From the NCBI GenBank assembly GCA_913009765.1, contig CAJVYT010000011.1, positions 1 to 27,560 of the forward strand: a stretch of 27,560 nt of DNA, read 5' to 3'. The translations under genes were made by a program, and so were the position numbers. A model generated the notes under the pieces. It had not been told where the DNA came from. It searched no databases and saw nothing but the letters and a program-made list of their open reading frames with translations. This document shows, piece by piece, positions 1 to 5,890 of this stretch (position 1 is its first letter; each line of letters starts with the position of its first letter). The stretch is from an uncultured candidate division Zixibacteria bacterium. Lineage in GTDB: Bacteria > Zixibacteria > MSB-5A5 > GN15 > FEB-12.

Positions 1-314
1 ACTTTATTAATACACCATTGAAGAACTACTCCTCTGGAATGATTGCACGGCTGGGTTTCTCCATCGCAACAGAGGTAGATCCTGATATCCTGATAGTGGA
101 TGAAGTCCTTGCCGTCGGGGATGCCCATTTCAAGAAAAAGAGCAAAGAGAGGATGCTGGATTTCAGAAAGAGAAAAATTACAATACTCTTTGTCTCACAT
201 AGTATGGAGGATGTTAAAAATCTCTGTGATAGAGTTTTATGGTTAGACCATGGTAAGTTGAAGATGATCGGCGAGTCTGGAAGAGTAATTAAAGAATATC
301 AGCAGCAAAAATGA
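1..314 (+). CDS. Polysaccharide export ABC transporter ATP-binding protein, Wzt-like (5' end missing)
   Basis: This is the C-terminal part of an ABC ATPase. It is read in frame from base 3, and the first part of the gene lies outside the window. It shows the ABC signature YSSGM, then the Walker B segment ILIVDEVLAVGD, followed by the H-loop LFVSHSMEDV. YSSGM in place of LSGGQ, together with DEVLAVGD, is typical of the Wzt/TagH subfamily that energises export of O-antigen, capsule or teichoic acid across the inner membrane. The protein stops at KEYQQQK soon after the nucleotide-binding domain, so there is no C-terminal carbohydrate-recognition domain of the kind found in E. coli O8/O9a Wzt. 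Its place beside fcl and upstream of a large glycosyltransferase cluster fits glycan export. The ATPase call is firm; the transported substrate is inference. Confidence 0.9.
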   Translation, partial: FINTPLKNYSSGMIARLGFSIATEVDPDILIVDEVLAVGDAHFKKKSKERMLDFRKRKITILFVSHSMEDVKNLCDRVLWLDHGKLKMIGESGRVIKEYQQQK

Positions 315-604
315 TGAAGAGGCTTGATGGACATTGAACCTGGGATCGGGTCCTTGATGTCTCATTCAAAAATCTGTCCGAAATGCAGAAATAGTAATTG
401 ACAATGCCATTTCAGCAAAGCAAATAATCTGCAAAGTTTTAAAAAAAATTGAAAGGTGTTCAGCCGTTGTCCATTAATAAGTTTTTCCAGAGAAGGGGAT
501 GTAAACATGCGAGCAGAAAAACAGAATATACTTAAAAAGTCAGGTATCTAACTTAAATATTTTTTGAAAAAGACACAAAACAAATTTTAATCTTGAACTA
601 TATT
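315..604. other. Gene-less stretch
   Basis: I see no supportable gene here. Only very short open frames occur, such as a 14-codon one starting near 507. No clear terminator follows the ABC gene. The stretch ends where the first MITE-like element begins. Confidence 0.5.
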
Positions 605-738
605 TAGAGTCTGTGTATAAACTACAGTCATTTGTCATTCCCGCAAGCGAAGCGAGTCCGGAATCCTTCTTAAAGAACGATTCCGGACAAGCCGGAATGA
701 CGGAATAACGACTACTGTTCGACTTTATATACAGACTA
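605..738 (+). mobile_element. MITE-like element, copy 1
   Basis: This short non-coding element is bounded by inverted repeats, GAGTCTGTGTATAAA on the left and TTTATATACAGAC on the right, each next to a TA dinucleotide. TA flanks are the usual target duplication of IS630/Tc1-mariner type elements. The interior differs from copies 2 and 3. It holds a palindromic GTCATTCCCGC...GGAATCC / GGATTCCGG...GGAATGAC-type sequence of the kind often scattered in bacterial intergenic regions. It is about 13 bp shorter than the other two copies and lacks the AC before the right TA. There is no transposase gene, so any movement would need help from elsewhere. It sits head-to-tail with copy 2, separated by two bases. 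Confidence 0.65.
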
Positions 739-740
739 AG

Positions 741-887
741 TAGAGTCTGTGTATAAATTGCCATTTTTTATTCTTGTCATGTCCCGAACGCTTTCGGGAT
801 ATCCGGAACTTATTGAAAAGAATAGATTCCGGCTTAAGAACTGCCGGAATGACAAGATAGAGATATTGACTTTATACACAGACACTA
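741..887 (+). mobile_element. MITE-like element, copy 2
   Basis: The termini are TAGAGTCTGTGTATAAA and TTTATACACAGACACTA, a 17-bp inverted repeat with one mismatch that includes the flanking TA. From TA to TA the copy is 147 bp. That is exactly the length of copy 3 (5321-5467), which is clearly the same sequence in the opposite orientation. The shared interior includes TTGCCATTTTTTATT, a TTCCGGCTTAAG segment and GACTGCCGGAATGA-like palindrome arms. No coding capacity is seen. The right end lies only about ten bases upstream of the ribosome binding site of fcl, so this copy now forms the leader region of that gene. Confidence 0.75.
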
Positions 888-896
888 TTTAGAGTC

Positions 897-904
897 AGGA
901 GGAG
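897..904 (+). promoter_or_regulatory. Ribosome binding site that supports the TTG start of fcl
   Basis: AGGAGGAG lies three bases before TTG at 908. No ATG in this frame gives the conserved N-terminal GxxGxxG loop at its normal position, so this strong site decides the start. Confidence 0.8.
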
Positions 905-907
905 ATT

Positions 908-1852
908 TTGGAACGAGACGCTAAAATATATATTGCCGGTCACCGGGGACTTGTTGGATCCGCGATATACCGGAAGCTGGTGTCTGAGGGTTATACAAAT
1001 TTCATAACAAGGGATAGTAAATCACTTGATCTCAGAAGGCAGGCCGACGTGGAGGCTTTCTTTGAGAGAGAGAATCCCAACTATGTTTTCCTTGCCGCAG
1101 CCAGGGTGGGAGGCATTCACGCCAACAACACCTACCCCGCTGAATTCATCCGTGACAACCTGATGATACAGAGCAATGTTATACATTCTGCTTACAGTAC
1201 GGGGGTGAGGAAACTTCTTTTCCTCGGCAGTTCATGTATATATCCTAAATTCTCGCCTCAGCCTATGAAAGAAGAATACCTGCTTGACGGAAAGCTTGAG
1301 CCGACTAATGAGTCCTATGCCGTTGCTAAGATCGCAGGTATCAAGATGTGTCAGGCCTATAACAGGCAGTATGGTACACATTTTATATCCGTGATGCCGA
1401 CCAACCTGTATGGTCCCGGGGATGACTTTGATTTAGAGAATTCCCATGTGCTCCCTGCGTTACTAAGAAAATTCCATGAGGCCAAGGTAAAGAACGAACC
1501 CTTTGTAACAGTATGGGGTACAGGGACTCCTAAAAGAGAGTTTCTTTATATCGATGACCTTGCTGATGCCGGCCTCTTTTTGATGAAAAACTATGATGAT
1601 TCAGAGATAATTAATATCGGAACGGGGGAAGACCTTTCCATCGGAGATCTTGCAGCCCTCATTAAAGGAATTACCTCCTATGACGGAGAGATCGTCTATG
1701 ATGTTACAAAACCCGATGGAACGCCACGGAAACTCCTCGATGTATCAAAACTGAATTCCTTAGGCTGGAAAGCAAAAACTGGACTAAGGGATGGTATTTT
1801 AGTTACCTATAACTGGTTTGTAAGGCATTATGGAAACGGCCGGCTGCAGTAA
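908..1852 (+). CDS. fcl: GDP-L-fucose synthase (GDP-4-keto-6-deoxymannose 3,5-epimerase/4-reductase)
   Basis: This cytoplasmic enzyme converts GDP-4-keto-6-deoxy-D-mannose to GDP-L-fucose with NADPH. The 314-residue protein is the usual family length. It has the Rossmann loop GHRGLVGSA at residues 11-19 and GSSCIYP around 107-113. The SDR catalytic set is S108, Y137 and K141, and C110 and H180 match the epimerisation residues of E. coli Fcl with an offset of one. Translation starts at TTG behind AGGAGGAG. Its usual partner gmd (GDP-mannose 4,6-dehydratase) is not adjacent and must lie elsewhere if the pathway is complete. The gene is followed by a 145-bp gap and directly preceded by a MITE-like element. 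A role in making fucose or a related deoxysugar for the neighbouring surface glycan is the natural reading. Confidence 0.96.
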   Translation: MERDAKIYIAGHRGLVGSAIYRKLVSEGYTNFITRDSKSLDLRRQADVEAFFERENPNYVFLAAARVGGIHANNTYPAEFIRDNLMIQSNVIHSAYSTGVRKLLFLGSSCIYPKFSPQPMKEEYLLDGKLEPTNESYAVAKIAGIKMCQAYNRQYGTHFISVMPTNLYGPGDDFDLENSHVLPALLRKFHEAKVKNEPFVTVWGTGTPKREFLYIDDLADAGLFLMKNYDDSEIINIGTGEDLSIGDLAALIKGITSYDGEIVYDVTKPDGTPRKLLDVSKLNSLGWKAKTGLRDGILVTYNWFVRHYGNGRLQ

Positions 1853-1932
1853 TTGCCCTTTTTTGACGTTCCTCTATGTCTGCAACAGTGCTCGATTTAA
1901 TAAGGCCGGCAGGCCAGGCTCTTTGTATTTTG

Positions 1933-1941
1933 TGGTATAAT
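1933..1941 (+). promoter_or_regulatory. Extended -10 promoter for the UPF0175 gene
   Basis: TGGTATAAT is a perfect TATAAT preceded by the TGn extension, 57 bases before the next start codon. No good -35 box is seen at 17 bp, which is normal for extended -10 promoters. Confidence 0.5.
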
Positions 1942-1997
1942 TTTATTTAGAAATCGGAGTAATCAAGCATAATGAACATTATACCAGTGGAGGTGTT

Positions 1998-2276
1998 ATG
2001 AGAACTGAAAAGATAACCTTTAATGTGCCTGAAGATGTATTGGCTTCTTTGAAGGTAGGAGTTAAAGGATTAGAACTTGATATGAGGCGGTTCTTAGCGC
2101 TTCAGTACTTTAAAAAGAAGCGTTTGTCTATGGGCAAGGCTGCAAAACTTGCTGGCATGAACAGGTTTGACTTTATGGACTTTCTTGTTTCCGAAGGGGT
2201 TGTTCTTTTTGATTATGATGAAAGCGCTGTAGAGGAAGAACTTGGAGGGGTAAAGAGATATTGGCTCATTGCCTGA
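1998..2276 (+). CDS. UPF0175 family protein (putative antitoxin-like regulator)
   Basis: This 92-residue protein belongs to the UPF0175 family. The hallmark run is seen: FNVPEDVLASL near the N-terminus, then the helical core LALQYFKKKRLSMGKAAKLAG, and the segment MNRFDFMDFL. The ending FDYDESAVEEEL is also typical. The core has a helix-turn-helix look. Family members are often encoded beside a DUF3368 PIN-like protein and are predicted to act as the antitoxin half. No such partner is present here, because the next gene is a convergent ATPase. The start is ATG with GGAGGTG six bases upstream, and an extended -10 promoter lies in the 5' gap. It may be an orphan antitoxin or a solo regulator. 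The family assignment is firm and the function is not established. Confidence 0.85.
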   Translation: MRTEKITFNVPEDVLASLKVGVKGLELDMRRFLALQYFKKKRLSMGKAAKLAGMNRFDFMDFLVSEGVVLFDYDESAVEEELGGVKRYWLIA

Positions 2277-2281
2277 GCCAA
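2261..2281. terminator. Hairpin between convergent genes
   Basis: TTGGCTCA, a five-base loop and TGAGCCAA form a perfect 8-bp stem. It overlaps the stop codon of the UPF0175 gene and ends 13 bases from the stop of the converging ATPase gene. There is no T-tract on either strand, so it may be a weak bidirectional terminator or an RNA-stabilising stem. Confidence 0.35.
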
Positions 2282-2293
2282 TAGTATCTTTCG

Positions 2294-3580
2294 CTATATC
2301 ATCCATCCTGTCAGGTAATATATCCCTTCATCGCATGCAAATTGATTCATTGTTACGACAACATGTTTAAAATCATGATAAATTTTACCAAATGCCCTGA
2401 GTCCGGCAGGTTGTCTTAATTGACTATCGGAAGAAAGTTTTGCCTCAATGGCAACCTTCCGGTCGCCGGGGAGAATAAAATCAACTTCATTCTTTGATAG
2501 AGTTCTCCAGAAGAACAGTTGATCTATAATCCCAAGGTTCTTGTAAATCTCTCCAAATATTGCATTTTCAAAGAGGCTTCCCCTATCCGGCCGGAAGCTC
2601 AATTCAGTAAAATTTCTTACTGCAAAGTTTCTCATTCCCGTATCAAGAAAGAACAACTTGGACATTTTTGTAAGCTCTTTACGGACATTGCTGTGAAAAG
2701 GGGGGAGAGAATGGACGATAAATGAATTCTCCAGTACCGCAAGATAACGCCTTACAGTGTCCCTGCCGATACCAAGGGTTCCTGAAACCTCATTGACGTT
2801 CAGCAGATTTCCAATGTTGCTCGCCATCAATCTAAAGAGGTTTCTAAAGGCTGCTATATTGCCCACATTAAAGAGAATGTTAACATCCTTCAGCTCATAT
2901 GTTTCAAATAGTTCCTGTAACTCCTGTAACTTTTCATCTCGTGACCCTGTTAGGACCACCTTTGGATAGCCACCATATAATATGTATTCTTCAAACAGGG
3001 TTCCCAATTCATTCTTAAAAGGCAATATCCTTTGCGGGTCTATCTCTGTTTGACCTGATATAATCTCTTTGAAATTAAACTTCTCCAACACGGAAATAAG
3101 ATGGTCCTTCCCCTTGAATAATACAAATTCCCGGAAATCGAGTGGGAACAGTTGAAAGCTCTTCTTTCGCCCTGTCAGCCCATCCTTAAATTTCTTTATC
3201 TGAATAGAGGCAGACCCTGTTACAATGAGTTTAACGGATGGCTCAAAATCTGCAAGATATTTAAGAAAATGCGAAGGATCATCCAGATATTGAATCTCGT
3301 CTATCATAACCACAGAGTCTTTTTCGGGATCAGCGCCTGAAAAAATCAAGTATTCTCTGAAATACTTTGGATCACGATTTAGAGCCGTTAGATGGTCGGT
3401 ATCTTCCAGGTTAAAGGTAAAAATGTTTTTTGAGTCACCCCAAAGCTCTTTCATGTCATCCTCTAAGAGAGATAGAAGAGAGGTCTTGCCCACCTGCCGT
3501 GCGCCCAGTATGACTATTGTATCAGGCTTTTTCAGCCACGGACGTATATTTTTCTGCAGTTTTCTGCGAAAGTATTTCAT
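2294..3580 (-). CDS. AAA_14 / DUF4143 family P-loop ATPase
   Basis: This 428-residue ATPase has Walker A GARQVGKTS at residues 26-34 (K32) and Walker B VVMIDEIQYL with D94 and E95. A sensor-like segment LIVTGSAS follows. The C-terminal DUF4143 domain, roughly residues 225-390, contains a winged-helix-like part (NVNEVSGTLGIGRDTVRRYL) and LFFLDTGMRNFAV. Near residues 360-380 a nuclease-like FWRTLSKNEVDFIL / VAIEAKLS motif resembles the E/D...ExK core of restriction-endonuclease folds. The family is widespread, often transferred and sometimes seen near toxin-antitoxin or mobile genes. Its cellular role is not settled. The gene is monocistronic, has its own sigma-70-like promoter and converges on the UPF0175 gene. 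The Shine-Dalgarno sequence is weak. Confidence 0.9.
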   Translation of the reverse strand: MKYFRRKLQKNIRPWLKKPDTIVILGARQVGKTSLLSLLEDDMKELWGDSKNIFTFNLEDTDHLTALNRDPKYFREYLIFSGADPEKDSVVMIDEIQYLDDPSHFLKYLADFEPSVKLIVTGSASIQIKKFKDGLTGRKKSFQLFPLDFREFVLFKGKDHLISVLEKFNFKEIISGQTEIDPQRILPFKNELGTLFEEYILYGGYPKVVLTGSRDEKLQELQELFETYELKDVNILFNVGNIAAFRNLFRLMASNIGNLLNVNEVSGTLGIGRDTVRRYLAVLENSFIVHSLPPFHSNVRKELTKMSKLFFLDTGMRNFAVRNFTELSFRPDRGSLFENAIFGEIYKNLGIIDQLFFWRTLSKNEVDFILPGDRKVAIEAKLSSDSQLRQPAGLRAFGKIYHDFKHVVVTMNQFACDEGIYYLTGWMI

Positions 3581-3613
3581 ATTCAGCCATATTGATAATG
3601 CATAATATTAAAT

Positions 3614-3643
3614 ATTATGTATTATAGTTATAGCAATTGTCAA
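3614..3643 (-). promoter_or_regulatory. Sigma-70-like promoter of the AAA_14/DUF4143 gene
   Basis: On the minus strand a perfect TTGACA (3638-3643) and CATAAT (3614-3619) are separated by 18 bp. The -10 box ends 33 bases before the start codon. AT-rich palindromic sequence (AATATTAAATATT) lies between the -10 box and the start. Confidence 0.55.
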
Positions 3644-3734
3644 GATATCGATTCGAATCATCTGAACTGTTTCCTGAAGACCCACTCCCCATAAGTCTGT
3701 CCAAAAATATTCTTTAAAATCAATTAGTTAAAAA

Positions 3735-3752
3735 TTGGCATAACAGTTGCTT
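3735..3752 (+). promoter_or_regulatory. Sigma-54-type (-24/-12) promoter candidate without a downstream gene
   Basis: TTGGCATAACAGTTGCTT matches the RpoN consensus TGGCAC-N5-TTGC with GG and GC exactly ten bases apart. On this strand no gene follows for more than 2 kb. Only a hairpin (3794-3826) and other short stems lie downstream, so it would drive a non-coding RNA or is a relic. Confidence 0.45.
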
Positions 3753-3793
3753 GAAATATAGAATATTGTTATCATGGGACGTTCAATAAACTT

Positions 3794-3838
3794 AACCCCT
3801 GTTTTTGCTTGACAAAAAGAGGGGTTTGGTGCTTTTAT
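3794..3838 (+). terminator. Strong hairpin followed by a T-rich tract
   Basis: AACCCCTGTTTTTG and CAAAAAGAGGGGTT form a 14-bp stem with one mismatch and a five-base loop, followed by TGGTGCTTTTATTTT. It lies about 30 bases past the predicted start site of the sigma-54-like promoter, so the two could define a very short transcript. It could also be the end of a lost gene. Confidence 0.4.
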
Positions 3839-4100
3839 TTTATTATTAGCGCAAGGGGGAAGAAATGGGGTAGAGCAACGAAGCTCAATTCTTAAGTTTT
3901 ATTCTTTTAAGTTTCTGGGTTCAAGTCCTGAATAATCCAGTCAGCAGATTTCTGCGTTTTTCCAACTCCTCAACAAACTCTCAGATAGGATTACAATTTT
4001 CTAATAGCATAGTGTCTAATTGGGAATCGAGCCTTTGATTGACTATCGGAAGAGAAAGGTCAAAAACCAAAATGTGACTCTGAACTTGATTGGAGAAAGG
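3839..4100. other. Gene-less stretch downstream of the antisense protease gene
   Basis: No supportable gene. A small stem GCAGA-TT-TCTGC at 3944-3955 is followed by GTTTTT and could be a weak terminator on the plus strand. A tRNA-like 3' half (GGGTTCAAGTCC near 3918-3929) does not fold into a full cloverleaf. Confidence 0.4.
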
Positions 4101-4484
4101 TTAGATTTTCTGAAAGGTCACTTTTCTGGTGTGGTCGTTAAAACAGACCTGGAATTGATCGAATATACCTTTGCGTCCAAGCAGATTAAAGCCAACACCA
4201 AGTCGTTCAGAGAAACCAACAGGGGCAGTAACATGCCATTCACCGATTTTGATGGAGAGGTCATGAAAATAGGTAGGGATAAAGCTTCCATCACCAACTA
4301 CAATCATCTGTGGTCTACCTCTTTCCCACTCTATCCCAATGCGGTGTGCATCATCTGCGCTCAGGATAGTGAAGGTCGCTCCAGAATCGACAAAGACCCA
4401 CACCCAGTGATTAAGGATGGTGATGGGAATTATTGGCATCAGGTAGCCTTTATGCAATGTATAAGGGAATTCTACAAGAGACAC
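4101..4484 (-). CDS. Retropepsin-like (clan AA) aspartic protease
   Basis: This small 127-residue protein has the single-domain layout of bacterial retropepsin-like proteases. It has a beta-rich start, then the catalytic motif FVDSGATFTIL with D33, S34 and G35, and later the hydrophobic-hydrophobic-Gly element FNLLGRKGIF near residues 98-107, which forms the psi loop in this fold. A single-domain enzyme must dimerise to build the active site. There is no signal peptide or membrane anchor, so it is probably cytoplasmic. The start is GTG at 4484, supported by GAAGAGG just upstream and by a 13-base overlap with the DUF5678 gene, which means coupled translation. Partner or substrate is unknown; the tightly linked DUF5678 product is the first candidate. 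The fold call is good and the activity is untested. Confidence 0.8.
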   Translation of the reverse strand: MSLVEFPYTLHKGYLMPIIPITILNHWVWVFVDSGATFTILSADDAHRIGIEWERGRPQMIVVGDGSFIPTYFHDLSIKIGEWHVTAPVGFSERLGVGFNLLGRKGIFDQFQVCFNDHTRKVTFQKI

Positions 4485-4681
4485 GCCATATCCTCTTCAC
4501 GAGGTACACGAAGCACAGAAGGCATCTTCTTTGGTTCTATTTCTCGAGCCTTGTCTTCTACTTCTTTCCCTGAATCACCAACAGCTACCAACTTTTCATT
4601 TACAACAGCAATATATTTGCCGGCGTATTTGGTCACAAGCTCACTGAAATGTTCAACTATCCAAAGGTTATCTTTATCCAT
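4472..4681 (-). CDS. DUF5678 family small protein
   Basis: This 69-residue protein has the DUF5678 pattern: FSELVTKYAGKYIAVVNEK, then VAVGDSGKEVEDKARE, and the conserved tail PSVLRVPREEDMACLL. It starts at ATG with a perfect AGGAGG (4687-4692 on the plus strand) placed five bases upstream. Its 3' end overlaps the start of the retropepsin-like protease gene by 13 bases, so the two form a co-translated pair. No enzymatic motif is seen. The family has no assigned function. The pairing suggests a substrate, an adaptor or an inhibitor of the protease, but this is inference. The 265 bp upstream hold repeats rather than an obvious promoter. Confidence 0.8.
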   Translation of the reverse strand: MDKDNLWIVEHFSELVTKYAGKYIAVVNEKLVAVGDSGKEVEDKAREIEPKKMPSVLRVPREEDMACLL

Positions 4682-4824
4682 AAATACCTCCTATAAAAAC
4701 TTTAACAGAGGACAAACAGAAAAGACAAGGGGGGACAATTTTGCAGACCCCTGTTTAATGCTGAATAAAGAATAAGGACTTTTTTGCCACAGATATACAC
4801 AGATATTCACAGAAAGTACAAAAA

Positions 4825-4884
4825 AGGCTAAGGTCAGGCTAAGGCTAAGAAAGATGTTTTTTCTCAACCTCAGCCTCAACCTTT
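4825..4884. repeat. Imperfect inverted repeat built of GGCTAAG/CTCAACC units
   Basis: Short direct units (GGCTAAGGTCAGGCTAAGG and on) form the left arm, and CTCAACCTCAGCCTCAACC forms the right arm, with about ten bases between. Pairing needs several G-U pairs. Just upstream, ACAGATATACACAGATATTCACAG is a short direct repeat. Simple-unit intergenic repeats like these are common in environmental genomes and no gene is supported here. Confidence 0.45.
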
Positions 4885-4946
4885 TAACATATGTATGGGG
4901 TAAGTTACGCAACGTTGAAAACAGCGTAGTCAAAGTTTGTTGATTA

Positions 4947-5313
4947 TTACATTTTTTTTGGCTGATAGTTCTTCTCTATCTGCTCAAAGATGCCTTATTG
5001 ATATGCGATAGCACATTTTGATATCATCTGCCTTCTTTGTTCTGAGATGGGCAAGCAGTTTATGCTTGCTTTTTCAGTTGCAGATGCTTTAGGCTTTGGA
5101 GTATACTCAAGTCAAAGATATCTTTGAGGGGGAATTGCTGATGTTTTGGAGGGTTTTTAATGAGGGGATTGATACTCCGCGTTCCAGCCCTGATATGGTT
5201 TCCGTAGATACATCGATTAACCCTGCTAATTTTTCCTGTGTTATCTCTCGCTCTTTGCGGATTTTTGCTATCTGGGTGCCTATAAGTTGCTCTACATTTC
5301 CAGACATTTCCAT
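4947..5313 (-). pseudogene. Decayed XRE-family helix-turn-helix regulator
   Basis: The intact N-terminal part (residues 1-60) is a clear HTH_3 domain: IGTQIAKIRKEREITQEKL, then AGLIDVSTETISGLERG and VSIPSLKTLQNIS. Reading then breaks in the run TTCCCCCT near 5130, giving a stop at 5107. Adding one C would restore PLKDIFDLSILQSLKHL, the normal continuation of this family. Farther on, KKADDIKMCYRI and then GIFEQIEKNYQPKK appear in two other frames. At least two more small indels and a stop therefore separate the original tail, which ends near 4947. The start codon lies directly against MITE copy 3 and has no Shine-Dalgarno sequence, so the insertion probably removed the native leader. A truncated 68-residue DNA-binding fragment might still be made, but loss of function is likelier. 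Confidence 0.75.
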
Positions 5314-5320
5314 GACTACT

Positions 5321-5467
5321 TAGAGTCTGTGTACAAACTCAATTTCTCTATCAGTCATTCCGGCAGTCCTTAAGCCGGAATCCAGTCTTTTCAATAGGTT
5401 CTGGATGCCCGATTAAAGACTTCGGGCATGACAAAAATAAAAAATGGCAATTTATACACAAACACTA
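5321..5467 (-). mobile_element. MITE-like element, copy 3 (inverted relative to copy 2)
   Basis: This element is 147 bp from TA to TA, the same length as copy 2, and its reverse complement aligns along all of copy 2. Termini are TAGAGTCTGTGTACAAA and TTTATACACAAACACTA. A 12-base direct repeat ACTACTTAGAGT sits at both edges (5315-5326 and 5464-5475). It is inserted directly in front of the start codon of the XRE pseudogene. No coding capacity. Confidence 0.75.
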
Positions 5468-5483
5468 CTTAGAGTTTTGAGTA

Positions 5484-5500
5484 TAGACTAATATGGTCTA
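5484..5500. promoter_or_regulatory. Palindrome, possible operator of the XRE gene
   Basis: TAGACTAATATGGTCTA has 5-bp inverted arms TAGAC/GTCTA. A related half-site GGTCTATTAGG occurs near 5547. Before MITE insertion this would have lain just upstream of the XRE regulator, as autoregulatory operators often do. Inference from position and symmetry only. Confidence 0.35.
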
Positions 5501-5585
5501 ATCTAATTGGGATGTAATGTGACGTATTATTTCTTGTTAAATTAGGTCTATTAGGGTATGTATTTACGAGGATGCTGGCTGAATG

Positions 5586-5664
5586 CTCCGATCTTTGATC
5601 GGGGATGAAGGCCAGCTATATAAATCAATATTCCTTACTCGGAAGCCCCGACCTTTGGTCGGGG
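5586..5664. repeat. Two related hairpins
   Basis: CTCCGATC-TTT-GATCGGGG (5586-5604) and CCCCGACC-TTT-GGTCGGGG (5646-5664) are two versions of the same tight stem with an identical TTT loop. The second is a perfect 8-bp stem. Neither is followed by a T-tract. They look like REP-type repeats and not terminators. Confidence 0.5.
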
Positions 5665-5759
5665 AGCTTCACTATAAGATCTTTATTGTCTGCCTCATAG
5701 AGGATGGATGGAGAGGTAATGGAGATATTGAGGGCGATGGATATGACAGGAAGTCATTT

Positions 5760-5797
5760 ACACCAGAAGCTTGGTGTGGGTGGCTTTTTGTTTTTTG
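5760..5797 (+). terminator. Weak hairpin with a later T-rich run
   Basis: ACACCA-GAAGCT-TGGTGT forms a 6-bp stem. T-rich sequence follows only after seven further bases, so this is a poor terminator match. The rest of the 5665-5890 gap shows no gene; a G-rich purine stretch leads into the next ribosome binding site. Confidence 0.2.
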
Positions 5798-5890
5798 TGC
5801 TCAAAGAAGTAGTTTGTGGTTAAAGAGTTGAGGGAGTAGGGTTATGAGGGGGAAAAGAGAAATGTTAGGGAAAAGGAGGGGGGGTAAGCC

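Noticed and set aside
540..764. 74-codon minus-strand frame across MITE copy 1
   Set aside because: It is a translation of palindromic intergenic repeat sequence of the GGAATGAC type, not a gene.
3860..3935. tRNA-like sequence: GGGGTAGAGC followed 42 bases later by GGGTTCAAGTCC and AATAATCCA
   Set aside because: No matching 5' D-stem, no anticodon stem at the right place and only a partial acceptor stem; it does not fold as a cloverleaf.
2419..4053. 16-base repeat ATTGACTATCGGAAGA at 2419-2434 and 4038-4053
   Set aside because: One match of this length is not improbable in a window this size, and the flanks share nothing further.
4020..4775. 251-codon plus-strand open frame
   Set aside because: It is antisense to the DUF5678 and retropepsin-like genes, has no ribosome site, and its translation shows no family features.
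4691..4933. 80-codon minus-strand frame rich in Leu, Arg and Phe
   Set aside because: Its odd composition comes from the simple GGCTAAG/CTCAACC repeat; no ribosome site or recognisable domain.
5480..5890. Possible riboswitch in the leader of the giant gene
   Set aside because: The hairpins there do not show the conserved core of any riboswitch I know, such as GEMM, TPP or cobalamin types.
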